Shown here: piece by piece, positions 8,081 to 16,832 of the stretch
Layout of the letters: every line of letters starts with the position of its first letter
Position numbering within the stretch: the stretch's first letter is position 1
DNA from: Flavobacteriaceae bacterium PRS1
GTDB lineage: Bacteria; Bacteroidota; Bacteroidia; Flavobacteriales; Flavobacteriaceae
Direction: 5' to 3'
Length of the DNA: 64,000 nucleotides
Assembly (NCBI GenBank): GCA_003709165.1
Contig: RDRZ01000009.1
Span: forward strand, 1 to 64,000
Program-made: the position numbers and the translations under genes
The notes under the pieces: generated by a model
What the model was told of the DNA's origin: nothing
Seen by the model: the letters and a program-made list of their open reading frames with translations, nothing else
The model's database searches: none

Positions 8081-9655
8081 ATGAAAAAAACATTATTTAT
8101 TTTAGGAATCATTGCAGTTATTTACTCATGTGGAACTTCTAAAAACACCAATACTACTCAATCCAAAATTATTCCTCCTGCAAATGTTTCGGAATTTGCA
8201 AGCACAATTACTTCAGTTGAGTTAAAAGAGATGCTTTACACCTATGCTTCCGATGAGTTTGAAGGTCGCGAAACTGCTCAATCCGGACAGAAAAAAGCAG
8301 TAGAATACATAAAAAATCATTATGTAAATCTTGGAATACCTTCTCCAATTTCAAAAGGAGATTACTTTCAGGAAGTGCCATTACAAATAGTTAAAACCCC
8401 AATAACTACATTGACTGTAAATAGAGTTATGTTTAATTATTTCGATGATTATATTTCGTTAACTGCAGCACCAACCGCTGAAATTATTGAAAATCAAATA
8501 ATATATTTGGGTTATGGCATCGATCATGAAAATTATAGCGATTATAATAATATAGATGTAACAGGAAAAATAGTCGTCCTAAAAAGTGGTGAACCAAAAA
8601 ATGAAGATGGTACTTATAAAATAAGTGGAACAACCGAGATTTCTAAGTGGTCTAACGGAAGACAAGCCCTTTCCACAAAAAGAGATGCCGCTAAAAAAAG
8701 AGGTGCTAAAGCAATATTTTTTATGGATAATACTCTTTTTTCAAGATATTCTGGCTTTTTTAAAAGGATTGCAAACAATGGTGGAAGTAATCGTTTGACT
8801 TTAATAAGTCCGGAAAAAGAAATTTATTTTTTCTTAATTAGTGAAACATTAGGAAAAGCTTTAGTAAACAATATTAATGAAAGCGAAACAACTACAGTAA
8901 TAGAAAATAATATAGAAGTAAAATACGAAAGTGTTTCAGAAACAACATCGTCCGAAAATGTAGTGGCTTATATAGAAGGTAGTGAAAAACCTAATGAATA
9001 TATTGTTATTTCGGCACATTTAGATCATATAGGAGTCCATGATGGTGTTGTAAACAATGGTGCCGACGACGATGGCTCAGGAACGGTTGCTGTATTAGAA
9101 ATTGCCGAAGCTTTTAAAGAAGCATTAAATAGGGGTTACAGACCAAAACGATCTATTTTATTTTTGCATGTTACAGGTGAAGAGAAAGGACTATTAGGTT
9201 CAAAATATTATACCGATTACGACCCTATTGTACCTTTGAAAAATACTATTGTTGACTTAAATATCGATATGATTGGCCGAACAGACCCAAAACGTGAAGG
9301 TGGAAACCGAAATTATATTTATTTAATAGGAAGCGATATATTGAGTACCGAATTGCACAACATTTCAGAAGAGGTAAACACTAAATGTTGTAATATAGAT
9401 TTAGATTATAAATACAATGACATAAACGACCCGAACCGTTTTTATTACCGTTCAGACCATTACAATTTTGCAAAAAATAATATTCCTGTTATCTTTTATT
9501 TTAATGGCACACATGCCGATTATCATAAACCAACAGATACTCCCGATAAAATTGAATACGATTTATTGGAAAACAGAGCACGATTAGTATTTTATACTGC
9601 CTGGGAGCTTGCAAATCGTGATAAAAGAATTGTATTAGATAAAGTTACAAACTAA
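8081..9655 (+). CDS. M28 family zinc peptidase lipoprotein with PA domain
   Basis: A 524-residue lipoprotein (signal MKKTLFILGIIAVIYSC, Cys 17). An N-terminal segment (ELKEMLYTYASDEFEGRETAQSG) leads into an inserted protease-associated (PA) domain at about residues 110-280, then the M28 peptidase domain with SAHLDHIG, GADDDGSGT, TGEEKG, NIDMIG and HADYHKPTDT, so all metal ligands and the catalytic Glu are present. The ends are closely similar to the preceding gene (GSEKPxExxxISAHLDH, RPKRSILFLHVTGEE), which marks a tandem duplication in which one copy lost or never had the PA domain. Likely role: extracytoplasmic peptide trimming. A bidirectional terminator follows at 9683-9711. Confidence 0.92.
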   Translation: MKKTLFILGIIAVIYSCGTSKNTNTTQSKIIPPANVSEFASTITSVELKEMLYTYASDEFEGRETAQSGQKKAVEYIKNHYVNLGIPSPISKGDYFQEVPLQIVKTPITTLTVNRVMFNYFDDYISLTAAPTAEIIENQIIYLGYGIDHENYSDYNNIDVTGKIVVLKSGEPKNEDGTYKISGTTEISKWSNGRQALSTKRDAAKKRGAKAIFFMDNTLFSRYSGFFKRIANNGGSNRLTLISPEKEIYFFLISETLGKALVNNINESETTTVIENNIEVKYESVSETTSSENVVAYIEGSEKPNEYIVISAHLDHIGVHDGVVNNGADDDGSGTVAVLEIAEAFKEALNRGYRPKRSILFLHVTGEEKGLLGSKYYTDYDPIVPLKNTIVDLNIDMIGRTDPKREGGNRNYIYLIGSDILSTELHNISEEVNTKCCNIDLDYKYNDINDPNRFYYRSDHYNFAKNNIPVIFYFNGTHADYHKPTDTPDKIEYDLLENRARLVFYTAWELANRDKRIVLDKVTN

Positions 9656-9682
9656 ATTTATCAAGAATTAAGTTTTCTAAAA

Positions 9683-9711
9683 AAAGCCTTTCAGAATTAC
9701 TGAAAGGCTTT
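9683..9711. terminator. Bidirectional terminator between M28 gene and tRNA-His
   Basis: A 12-bp stem (AAAGCCTTTCAG with CTGAAAGGCTTT) with a 5-base loop; T-rich on both strands outside the stem. It serves the M28 gene on + and the tRNA on -. Confidence 0.85.
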
Positions 9712-9718
9712 AATTTTG

Positions 9719-9792
9719 GGTGGAAGATGGGGCTCGAACCCACGACCCTTGGTACCACAAACCAATGCTCTAACCAACTGAGCTACAACCAC
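9719..9792 (-). tRNA. tRNA-His (GTG)
   Basis: On the minus strand a cloverleaf can be drawn: D arm GCTC/GAGC, anticodon arm TTGGT/ACCAA with loop TTGTGGT (anticodon GTG, His), T arm GTGGG/CCCAT with TTCGAGC loop. An extra G at -1 (base 9793) and C73 are the tRNA-His identity features. CCA is not encoded. The acceptor stem pairs as GTGGTTG with CTTCCAC, which leaves two adjacent U-U mismatches at pairs 5-68 and 6-67; this is unusual and is listed as a finding. The rest of the fold is canonical. Confidence 0.93.
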
Positions 9793-9808
9793 CATGTAAT
9801 TGCGATTG

Positions 9809-9839
9809 CAAATGTAATTTATTTCGGTTTTTCTACAAA
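9809..9839 (-). promoter_or_regulatory. tRNA-His promoter
   Basis: On the minus strand TTTG (9836-9839), a 19-base spacer and TACATTTG (9809-9816) match the Bacteroidota promoter. The predicted start lies just upstream of the tRNA 5' end at 9792/9793. Confidence 0.85.
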
Positions 9840-9863
9840 GATTTTTGGTAATATTATCGCAAT

Positions 9864-10586
9864 TTATTTTATACTAAAAAGGGAGTCAACCGTAACATAT
9901 CTCTCAACAGTAAAACCTTCGCCATGCTCTACTCCTACCAAACGCCCTAAATCTCGTGCACGATACTCGATACTGTTTGTAAAATTTTTACTGGATATTG
10001 GAGTTTCTGGCTCTTTGCTGTTTGCATCATAAAATTGTGTTTTATAGGCTAAAACCGCTTGCATTTTTTTATCCATAAATCCGGAAACATCAACTACAAA
10101 ATCAGGCTCTAAATTTTTCCATTGTATATAATGATAGACGTGTTTTGGTCGCCAAAGCTCTTGCCATTTTTCTTCATCTTCATATTTTGTTTCAACTTTA
10201 AGCAAACCACTTAAAAAACAGGCATCGCTTACCAAATCACTTCCTTTGACATGATCTATATGTCTGTCTTCTATGGCATTGCAAAGCACAATTTCTGGTT
10301 TAAACTTACGTATCATTTTAATGATCTCCATTTGGTGTTGCTTATCATTAACAAAAAATCCGTCGCCAAATTTCATATTTTTTCGCATAGCTAAGCCAAT
10401 AATTTTTGTGGCAACTTCTGCTTCTTTATCCCGAGATTCAGCAGTACCACGTGTTCCTAATTCTCCTCTGGTAAGGTCAATAATTCCAACTTTTTTTCCA
10501 TTGGAAATTTCTTTGGCTAATGTTGCACCACAACCTAATTCTACATCGTCAGGGTGTGCACCAATGGCAAGTATATCTAATTTCAT
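9864..10586 (-). CDS. bshB1: Bacillithiol biosynthesis deacetylase BshB1
   Basis: A 240-residue zinc deacetylase of the LmbE/PIG-L family. The N-terminus DILAIGAHPDDVELGCG carries the zinc-binding AHPDD motif, and IEDRHIDHVKGSDLV the third ligand region. In bacillithiol synthesis BshB removes the acetyl group from N-acetylglucosaminyl-malate, so that BshC can add cysteine; the product is the main low-molecular-weight thiol in many Flavobacteriia. Length and motifs fit BshB1 rather than other LmbE proteins. The upstream gene on the same strand ends only 6 bases away, so it is probably transcribed together with the trans-sulfuration enzyme, which fits a shared link to cysteine and thiol metabolism. 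Confidence 0.92.
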   Translation of the reverse strand: MKLDILAIGAHPDDVELGCGATLAKEISNGKKVGIIDLTRGELGTRGTAESRDKEAEVATKIIGLAMRKNMKFGDGFFVNDKQHQMEIIKMIRKFKPEIVLCNAIEDRHIDHVKGSDLVSDACFLSGLLKVETKYEDEEKWQELWRPKHVYHYIQWKNLEPDFVVDVSGFMDKKMQAVLAYKTQFYDANSKEPETPISSKNFTNSIEYRARDLGRLVGVEHGEGFTVERYVTVDSLFSIK

Positions 10587-10592
10587 AAATTT

Positions 10593-11762
10593 CTAATTTA
10601 TTATTACTTTTAAAGATACTTTTGTAAGTGCCTGTTCTATATCCTTAATAATATCTTTTTTATCTTCTATCCCAACCGAAAACCGTATCAAACTATCGCT
10701 TATTCCTTGTGCCTCTCTTTCTTGTGGAGTTAACAATGCATGTGAAGAAACAGCTGGTAAAATCATTGTACTTTCTATTCCTGCCAAGCTCATTGAAGGT
10801 TTTATAAGTTGTAATGCTTGCAAAAATAGTTCAGCATCTATACCTTTTGTTAAATCAAAAGATAGTATTGCTCCAAATCCTTTCATTTGCTTTTTAGCCA
10901 ATTCATAATCTGGATGACTCTTAAGTCCTGGATAGTACACATTACTTACTGCATCATGCACATCTAAATATTTAGCTAACTTTTTTGCATTTCGTTGTTG
11001 TGCTTTTACACGAATCCCGAGAGTTTTCATACTACGCTCTAACATCCAAACCGTAAAATCGCTCAGGCTTCCTCCTAAACTCTTGGCGAGATTACAAATA
11101 GTATCAATATGTCCTTGTGAAGTTGCAACTGCTCCTGCACAAATATCACTATGCCCACTAAAATATTTTGTAGCACTATGAATAACGATATCGATACCAA
11201 AATCAATTGGTTTTTGAATTATTGGAGTAGCAAACGTATTATCGATAACAGATAAAAACTCTTTTGCCTTCGCTAAATTTGCTATTGCTTTTAAATCAAC
11301 AAGTTTTAGTAATGGATTTGAAGGTGTCTCTATATAAATTATTTTTGTATTTGGTTTTATGCATGCTTCAAAATCGTCAATAGATAAACCGTCTGTAAAT
11401 GAATATTCTATATTATATCTATGAAACTGTGCTTCAACTAAATTACGTGTGCCACCATAAATATCTTTTTGCAAAATAATATGATCTCCGGCTTTTAAAA
11501 AGGCTAACAATGTAGTACTTATTGCTGCCATTCCCGATCCAAAAATCATTGCACTTTCAGCATTTTCTAAAGCAGCAATTTTTTTTGAAAGATATTCCTG
11601 ATTTGGCGTGTTAAAATATCGTGGATATCGCTTCACATCGACGTTCATAAACTCATACGAGGTTGATAAAAATATTGGCGAAACAGCTCCTTTAAATTGT
11701 TCATCCTTAATTTCACCAACATGAGTACAAATGGTATTTAAACCTAATTTTTCTCTTGCCAT
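10593..11762 (-). CDS. PLP-dependent trans-sulfuration enzyme (Cys/Met metabolism)
   Basis: A 389-residue cytoplasmic enzyme of the cystathionine gamma-synthase / beta- or gamma-lyase family. I use the ATG at 11762 (MAREKLGLNTICTHVGE); an upstream start would add eight residues not typical of the family. Visible motifs: SPIFLSTSYEF, the SGMAAIS phosphate-binding region, YGGTRNL, DNTFATP with the PLP-contacting Asp, the Schiff-base Lys in HSATKYFSGHSDICAGAV, and LAGIESTMILPAVSSHA near the C-terminus. Which step it catalyses cannot be decided from sequence alone; cystathionine lyase, cystathionine synthase and methionine gamma-lyase are all possible. It is followed by bshB1. Confidence 0.9.
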   Translation of the reverse strand: MAREKLGLNTICTHVGEIKDEQFKGAVSPIFLSTSYEFMNVDVKRYPRYFNTPNQEYLSKKIAALENAESAMIFGSGMAAISTTLLAFLKAGDHIILQKDIYGGTRNLVEAQFHRYNIEYSFTDGLSIDDFEACIKPNTKIIYIETPSNPLLKLVDLKAIANLAKAKEFLSVIDNTFATPIIQKPIDFGIDIVIHSATKYFSGHSDICAGAVATSQGHIDTICNLAKSLGGSLSDFTVWMLERSMKTLGIRVKAQQRNAKKLAKYLDVHDAVSNVYYPGLKSHPDYELAKKQMKGFGAILSFDLTKGIDAELFLQALQLIKPSMSLAGIESTMILPAVSSHALLTPQEREAQGISDSLIRFSVGIEDKKDIIKDIEQALTKVSLKVIIN

Positions 11763-11876
11763 ATTTAATACTGTTTTTACAATCACTAAATTACAAAAAT
11801 TTGATGTTAAAATTTTGTTTGATTTTAGTATTTTTTTCTATTCAGTTATCAATATATTGCAAAACAAATATTATGA

Positions 11877-12476
11877 ATGTCAAAAGGTTATTCACATAGT
11901 CATTTTATCCTTCATAAACCTTATGGTTATTTGAGCCAGTTTATTAATAACCAAAACCGGAGAAAAAACAAACGTCTTTTAGGTGAATTATACGATTTCC
12001 AAAAAAGTACTATGGCTATAGGCCGTTTGGACGAAACTTCGGAAGGATTGTTATTTTTAACTTCCGATGGCGAAATGAGTGAGTACATACGAAGCCGAAA
12101 TGTAGAAAAGGAATACTATGTACAAGTAGATGGTATCATAACAAATGAAGCCATCATAAAACTTCAAAAAGGTGTTGAAATTGGTTTTAATGGACAAAAA
12201 TATACAACCAAACCTTGTAAAGTGCATCTTGTAAATTCTGTTAGCCATTTGCCATTAGAAAACAGAAAGGTTAGAGACGAACGACATGGACCAAAAAGCT
12301 GGGCATCTATTACAGTTACCGAAGGCAAATTTAGGCAAGTACGTAAAATGACTGCTGCTGTAGGCTTTCCAACCTTGCGATTAGTTAGAGTTAGAATTGG
12401 AGATATTCATTTAACAATCAGATCTGGAGAGGTTATAGAGGTTGAAGCATTCTTAAACAACCTGCAGCAGAAGTAG
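11877..12476 (+). CDS. rluE: rRNA large-subunit pseudouridine synthase, RluE type
   Basis: A 199-residue RsuA-family pseudouridine synthase without an S4 domain. GRLDETSEGLLFLTSDG contains the catalytic Asp; HKPYGYLSQF and GKFRQVRKMTAAVGFPTLRLVR are the other family motifs. The short form lacking S4 and this overall layout fit RluE, which modifies one uridine in domain V of 23S rRNA (U2457 in E. coli). RluF or RsuA would be longer. It is transcribed alone, divergent from the trans-sulfuration gene. Its exact target is inferred from family only. Confidence 0.85.
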   Translation: MSKGYSHSHFILHKPYGYLSQFINNQNRRKNKRLLGELYDFQKSTMAIGRLDETSEGLLFLTSDGEMSEYIRSRNVEKEYYVQVDGIITNEAIIKLQKGVEIGFNGQKYTTKPCKVHLVNSVSHLPLENRKVRDERHGPKSWASITVTEGKFRQVRKMTAAVGFPTLRLVRVRIGDIHLTIRSGEVIEVEAFLNNLQQK

Positions 12477-12526
12477 CTCATAAGATGCATATTTGCAATT
12501 CAATGTCACTCAAAAGATAGACTATA

Positions 12527-13465
12527 CTACCTTATTCTGGTTAAATAAGCTTCCGCGGCAATATATCCAAATCCAGCCCAATTTCCATGTTCTATGAGAT
12601 GTTCGAAAATTGCTTTTGCCTGTTCGGGATTTTCATTATAGGCATACCAATTTCCTAAACCAAAACGAATGGCTTCACTTGCTCCTAAAGAATCATCAGT
12701 AGTTAATTGATCTTCTGTAAGCAATTCTTTATAAAATAATAAGAGCTTGTAATAGGATATGTTCTCAATAATGTTCATGTCTTCATGTATAGGTGACAAT
12801 ATGTTTTTTGCATCATCATCCTTATTCATTTGTCGTAAGATCATATACAACCAATGGGAAGCTGCCACGATCATATCATCATTTTTCGAAGCCAACAAGC
12901 AGTCTTGAAATGCAGACAAGGCATTCTTCATATCATCCTGTAAATAATAGGCTAATCCCAAATGATACCAAATATTGGTATGCAGGCTGGACACAGGAGT
13001 ATTTAATCTATTAGGAATACCATCAGGTTCTATCACGTCGTCACTATTTTTTATAAGTTCTACTGCTTTGGTGAAATCTACAATAGCTTTATCTAATTTT
13101 CTAATGCTAATAAAGCGATGTCCGCGATGTCTGTAAAACCTTGCGTCTTCCGGAAATGTTTTAATCCCTTTAGTATATATATCAATGGCTTTTTTGTAAT
13201 CCACAAGATAGGCAGTACGTCGTCCAAACCAAATTATATTATCTGCCGTAGGATCACTAATATAGTTGCTTCTTGCTGTATTATAATTTGATATTCGAAC
13301 TGAATCTGCTTTTGCATCTAATTGTTTTATGGTTAGGGCTACTCCTGAAAATGATATACCCTGAAGTGTATCTAGGTGTACAGGATCATTTTTCGTTGTT
13401 TTAAGGTTTTGGTTACAGCTACATAATAGTGTAAGCGCAATAATGACGGTTGGTATTTTTTTCAT
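12527..13465 (-). CDS. Tetratricopeptide-repeat lipoprotein
   Basis: A 312-residue lipoprotein with signal MKKIPTVIIALTLLCSC (Cys 17). Residues about 90-210 contain TPR-like helical pairs (YKKAIDIYTKGIKTFPEDARFYRHRGH, LDKAIVDFTKAV, LGLAYYLQDDMKNALSAFQDCL), which serve protein-protein contacts. I recognise no catalytic motif. Homologous hypothetical lipoproteins with TPRs are common in Flavobacteriaceae. A perfect inverted repeat (13473-13494) lies a few bases upstream of the start and may be an operator. Confidence 0.8.
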   Translation of the reverse strand: MKKIPTVIIALTLLCSCNQNLKTTKNDPVHLDTLQGISFSGVALTIKQLDAKADSVRISNYNTARSNYISDPTADNIIWFGRRTAYLVDYKKAIDIYTKGIKTFPEDARFYRHRGHRFISIRKLDKAIVDFTKAVELIKNSDDVIEPDGIPNRLNTPVSSLHTNIWYHLGLAYYLQDDMKNALSAFQDCLLASKNDDMIVAASHWLYMILRQMNKDDDAKNILSPIHEDMNIIENISYYKLLLFYKELLTEDQLTTDDSLGASEAIRFGLGNWYAYNENPEQAKAIFEHLIEHGNWAGFGYIAAEAYLTRIR

Positions 13466-13472
13466 TCTTAAA

Positions 13473-13494
13473 TATAGTTATTTTGTTAACTATA
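13473..13494. promoter_or_regulatory. Palindrome upstream of TPR lipoprotein gene
   Basis: TATAGTTA, six bases, TAACTATA: a perfect 8-bp inverted repeat 8 bases upstream of the start at 13465. Position and symmetry suggest a repressor operator or overlap with the promoter. No regulator is identifiable. Confidence 0.4.
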
Positions 13495-13522
13495 GCATTA
13501 TAGCAAGCCCTGTTTTTTAGAG

Positions 13523-14416
13523 TTACAATTCATTATTCCACTTTTTTTGTTGGTCTTCAGTTAGAAATGTCCAGGCAACAATGCGCGATGTTTTATTGCC
13601 TAATTGCATTGGTATGGTTTTAATTTCTGTCGCTCCTAGTTTGTTTAGAGAGACGTATATGGATTTTACATTTTCTTTTTTTGATACTAATGTGGTGTAC
13701 CAAAAGCATGTTGTTTTAAATAATGAACTTTCGTACAAATAGGTATGCACAAAGGCTTTTTCTCCTCCTTTATAACACAACTCATTGAATTTTCCACTAA
13801 AATTCCTAAGACTTTCTCCATTCTTTCCTAATCCTTTTAATTTTTTAGACGTTGCTTGCATCATTTCGGCTTCCGACCTAAAAAAAGGAGGATTACATAT
13901 ACTTGCCGAAAATGTATCGGTTGGTTTTAAAATACCTTTAAAAATTTGAGATTTATCTTCTTGATATCTTAACTGTATTTTAGCATAAAGCTCATTTTTA
14001 TCTATGTTTTTCTCTGCTTGTTCTATAGATCCGGTATCAATATCTGTAGCTATAAAGTTCCAATCATAGACTTGATGTCCTAACAGCGGATAAATACAGG
14101 TTGCTCCGGTCCCAATATCTAAAACAGTTATGTTATTATTTATTCCGGAAGATTTAAGCAGGTTTTCTAACTGATGAATGTATTCTACTCTACCTGGAAT
14201 TGGCGGACACAAATTAGCTTCAGGAAATTCCCAATACTTAATATTATAATGTGTAAATAGTAATGCCGTATTTAAATTTTTAACGGCTTCCGGATTGGCA
14301 AAATCTATAGTTTGTGTTTTGTATTTGTTTTCAAATACAAATGCTTTTAACTGTGGATATACTTCACATAGTTTTAAAAAGTCGTAACCCGAATTGTGGA
14401 TATTGTTTTTATACAT
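13523..14416 (-). CDS. rlmF: 23S rRNA (adenine-N6)-methyltransferase RlmF
   Basis: A 297-residue SAM-dependent methyltransferase that in E. coli makes m6A1618 in 23S rRNA. The RlmF signature is complete: DFANPEAVKNLNTALL, YWEFPEANLCPPIPGRVEYIH, the SAM-binding LDIGTGATCIYPLLG, and the catalytic N6-adenine motif CNPPFF followed by RSEAEM. NFSGKFNELCYKGGEKAFVH is the family C-terminal motif. It is a stand-alone gene, with 57 bases to the TPR lipoprotein gene downstream. Confidence 0.95.
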   Translation of the reverse strand: MYKNNIHNSGYDFLKLCEVYPQLKAFVFENKYKTQTIDFANPEAVKNLNTALLFTHYNIKYWEFPEANLCPPIPGRVEYIHQLENLLKSSGINNNITVLDIGTGATCIYPLLGHQVYDWNFIATDIDTGSIEQAEKNIDKNELYAKIQLRYQEDKSQIFKGILKPTDTFSASICNPPFFRSEAEMMQATSKKLKGLGKNGESLRNFSGKFNELCYKGGEKAFVHTYLYESSLFKTTCFWYTTLVSKKENVKSIYVSLNKLGATEIKTIPMQLGNKTSRIVAWTFLTEDQQKKWNNEL

Positions 14417-14740
14417 TGCCTCTAGATATAATTAGTTTTGTGATGCTCAACTTTATTACTCATAATTAAATAAAATATGTATTGAATTCATGAATCTTCT
14501 ATTTCGACTTCCACCTTCAATTCCTGGTGGATCGCCAAATTTTATTCACTAAAACTGTTTATTTACTGTATTGCATCCACAAAATAATACAAATGCATTC
14601 AATTTTTTATTAAAAGCACTGTGTAATTGTTTATTTTGGTTTAAATCCTTTTTCATACCAAATCCGTTCACAATAAAAACATCTTTGCTGGTTTAATAAA
14701 ACCCTTCCGACTTATTAAAATTATAACCAATATAACTATT
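14417..14740. other. Intergenic region without recognised gene
   Basis: About 320 AT-rich bases between divergent genes. I see a small hairpin (CCACC...GGTGG near 14519-14538) and short open frames without family resemblance. A promoter for the + strand gene is presumably present, but no good TAnnTTTG with correct spacing stands out. Confidence 0.5.
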
Positions 14741-15241
14741 ATGAAAAATCTTGTACTATTTCAACTTATTATTTTTAGTTTTAATACAATATCTGCTCAA
14801 GATATGGATAATGCTACTTTAGATGAAATCTTTACTACTATGAGTGATACTATACAAGGAGAGTCTGGCAGATGGCAATTTAACATTAAAGATGTCCTGT
14901 TTGTTTGTATAACCGATACCAATCATAACCGAATGCGTATTATTTCTCCAATTACTGAAAGCAACAATTTACGTGAAGATGAAAAAACCTTACTGTTATT
15001 AGCAAACTTTCATACTGCTTTAGATGTTAAATATGCTATTTCAGATGATGTGCTATGGTCTGTATTTATCCATCCATTAAAAGAACTTACTTATGCACAA
15101 GTAGAAGATGCTGTGAGTCAGGTGTATTATGCAAATATAACTTTTGGTTTGTCGTACTCAAGTACCGATTTAGTGTTTTCGAAAAAAACAAAAAAACAGG
15201 CGAAACAAAAAAAGAAAAGCAATTTCAAAAAGAAAACCTAA
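14741..15241 (+). CDS. Secreted protein, YbjN-like fold
   Basis: A 166-residue protein with a Sec signal peptide (MKNLVLFQLIIFSFNTISAQ, cut before Asp 21). The body (RMRIISPITESNNLREDEKTLLLLANFHTALDVKYAI) resembles the YbjN / type III chaperone-like domain: alternating strands, then a helix with the LLxxNF pattern and a C-terminal helix. The tail is very rich in Lys (KKTKKQAKQKKKSNFKKK). Function is unknown; no catalytic residues are evident. A terminator hairpin follows directly, so it is a single-gene unit. Confidence 0.75.
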   Translation: MKNLVLFQLIIFSFNTISAQDMDNATLDEIFTTMSDTIQGESGRWQFNIKDVLFVCITDTNHNRMRIISPITESNNLREDEKTLLLLANFHTALDVKYAISDDVLWSVFIHPLKELTYAQVEDAVSQVYYANITFGLSYSSTDLVFSKKTKKQAKQKKKSNFKKKT

Positions 15242-15280
15242 ATTAAAACTGCCTCATTGGGAATTGAGACAGTTCTAATT
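15241..15280 (+). terminator. Terminator after YbjN-like gene
   Basis: Stem AACTGCCTCA / TGAGACAGTT with one mismatch, extended by AATTA/TAATT. Its base overlaps the stop codon region of the preceding gene. Confidence 0.65.
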
Positions 15281-15464
15281 AAAATGTGGTTAAGTACATA
15301 ATATTAGTAAATGTTTCTTTTTAGCGACATGTTTCCATGTTTATTTTATGTTTCATTTATATAGTATTTAAACCTATTTTAGTTATTACAAAATTTATGC
15401 CAATTTTATATTTTCATGTCAAAAAATCTGTATTTTAGTCAAAATATACAAAGAATTTAAACTA

Positions 15465-16070
15465 ATGAGTTGGATTAAAGTCATACCTTTTGAAGAGGCT
15501 AAGGGAAAGTTAAAGCAAATCTATAAAAAGATAAAAGGACCAAACAACCAAATAGATAATGTGTTGAGCATTCATAGTTTACGACCTCATACGTTAACCG
15601 GACACATGAGTTTGTATAAGAATACATTACACCATAACAACAATACATTTCCGAATTGGTTTTTAGAATTTTTAGGAACTTATACAAGTTATCTTAATGG
15701 TTGTGATTATTGTTATTTACATCACTTTACAGGAATGAAACGCTTTTTAAATGATGATGAAAAAGCAAGTAAATTAAAATTTAGTATTGAAAACAATTCA
15801 TTATCTAAAATACTGAACAAAAAAGAATTAGCCTTAATTAATTATACTAAAAAATTAACTTTTAACGCTAGTGCTATAACTGAAGATGATATTCTAAATT
15901 TACGTCATTTAGGTATTAGTGATGGAGAAATTTTAGAAGTAAATCAAGTCGTTGCCTATTTTAATTATGCAAATAGAACCGTTTTAGGGCTTGGTGTAAA
16001 TACAGACAATGAAATATTAGGATTATCGCCAAAAAACAAGGATGATGAATCTGCCTGGAATCACAAGTAA
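15465..16070 (+). CDS. Peroxidase-related (carboxymuconolactone decarboxylase-like) enzyme
   Basis: A 201-residue cytoplasmic protein of the AhpD/CMD superfamily. The redox motif is NGCDYCYLHHF: CxxC followed by a His three residues on (residues about 84-90), as in the uncharacterised peroxidase-related family. An all-helical core follows. These enzymes use the CxxC pair for thiol-linked reduction of peroxides or as a redox partner; the substrate here is unknown. The gene is alone on + between the YbjN-like gene and the convergent acyltransferase. Confidence 0.82.
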   Translation: MSWIKVIPFEEAKGKLKQIYKKIKGPNNQIDNVLSIHSLRPHTLTGHMSLYKNTLHHNNNTFPNWFLEFLGTYTSYLNGCDYCYLHHFTGMKRFLNDDEKASKLKFSIENNSLSKILNKKELALINYTKKLTFNASAITEDDILNLRHLGISDGEILEVNQVVAYFNYANRTVLGLGVNTDNEILGLSPKNKDDESAWNHK

Positions 16071-16104
16071 GTAGTTTGGTAATTTGGTATTTGGTATTTG
16101 GAAA

Positions 16105-16653
16105 TTAAGTGTATTCCAGAACTTTGCCAATAGCATCTTTAAAAAAATCTTTCATGAATTTAAAATCGGCTTCTTTATCGTCAGTAGGATAAAACGGTTC
16201 AGAAATTTTATTTTCTTTCTTTCCGAAATCTAGTGTAAACATAAAAATTGGCACTTTTGCAACTTTAGCAATATAATAAAATCCTGTTCGCCACTCTTCT
16301 ACTTTTTTCCGAGTGCCTTCCGGAGCCATTGCCATTCTAAATTCGTCTCTATCTTCGAATAGTTTGGCTATTGCCTGTACTTTGTTTTCTTTGGTATGTC
16401 TATCTATTGGAGCACCCCCAAGTGCTCTGAAAATCCAACCTATGGGAAAAACAAACAACTCTTTTTTGCCAACAAAATTTGTTTTCAAATTAATTGCGGA
16501 ACGCAAAAGCACACCAATAAAAAAATCATGCCAACTCGTGTGAGGCACTACTATTATCACTGCTTTTTTTACGGTGTCCATAGACATATTGGTGTTGCCT
16601 ACTACTTTCCATCCTAAAATTTTAAAATATATAAATCTTGCTAGCCAACTCAT
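16105..16653 (-). CDS. 1-acyl-sn-glycerol-3-phosphate acyltransferase family protein
   Basis: A 182-residue PlsC-type acyltransferase. The catalytic HX4D box is HTSWHD (about residues 37-42); NFVGKKELFVFPIGWIFRALGGAPIDR is the second block and APEGTRKK the third, acyl-acceptor block. The family transfers acyl chains to lysophospholipid acceptors at the inner membrane. At 182 residues it is shorter than PlsC and fits the small Bacteroidota subfamily, whose acceptor is uncertain. The 180-base region upstream carries AACTTTAGAGC direct repeats (about 16739 and 16805). Confidence 0.85.
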   Translation of the reverse strand: MSWLARFIYFKILGWKVVGNTNMSMDTVKKAVIIVVPHTSWHDFFIGVLLRSAINLKTNFVGKKELFVFPIGWIFRALGGAPIDRHTKENKVQAIAKLFEDRDEFRMAMAPEGTRKKVEEWRTGFYYIAKVAKVPIFMFTLDFGKKENKISEPFYPTDDKEADFKFMKDFFKDAIGKVLEYT

Positions 16654-16832
16654 AATTATATTTTTCGGAAATCATTCAGTGCCTAAAATAAAAAATATTT
16701 ATAGTGCACTAAAGTGAGTATTTTTTAACTAAAATTAAACTTTAGAGCTTACTCAATAATCTGCTCTCGATTTTTTTATATTTGAATAACTTTAAGTACT
16801 TATAACTTTAGAGCACTTTAAGTAATTAACAG

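Noticed and set aside
9727-10032. Plus-strand open frame of 101 codons over the tRNA
   Set aside because: It crosses tRNA-His and the 3' part of bshB1 in antisense; the start lies inside the tRNA.
11731-11934. Plus-strand open frame of 67 codons
   Set aside because: It overlaps the start of the trans-sulfuration gene in antisense and the start of rluE in another frame.
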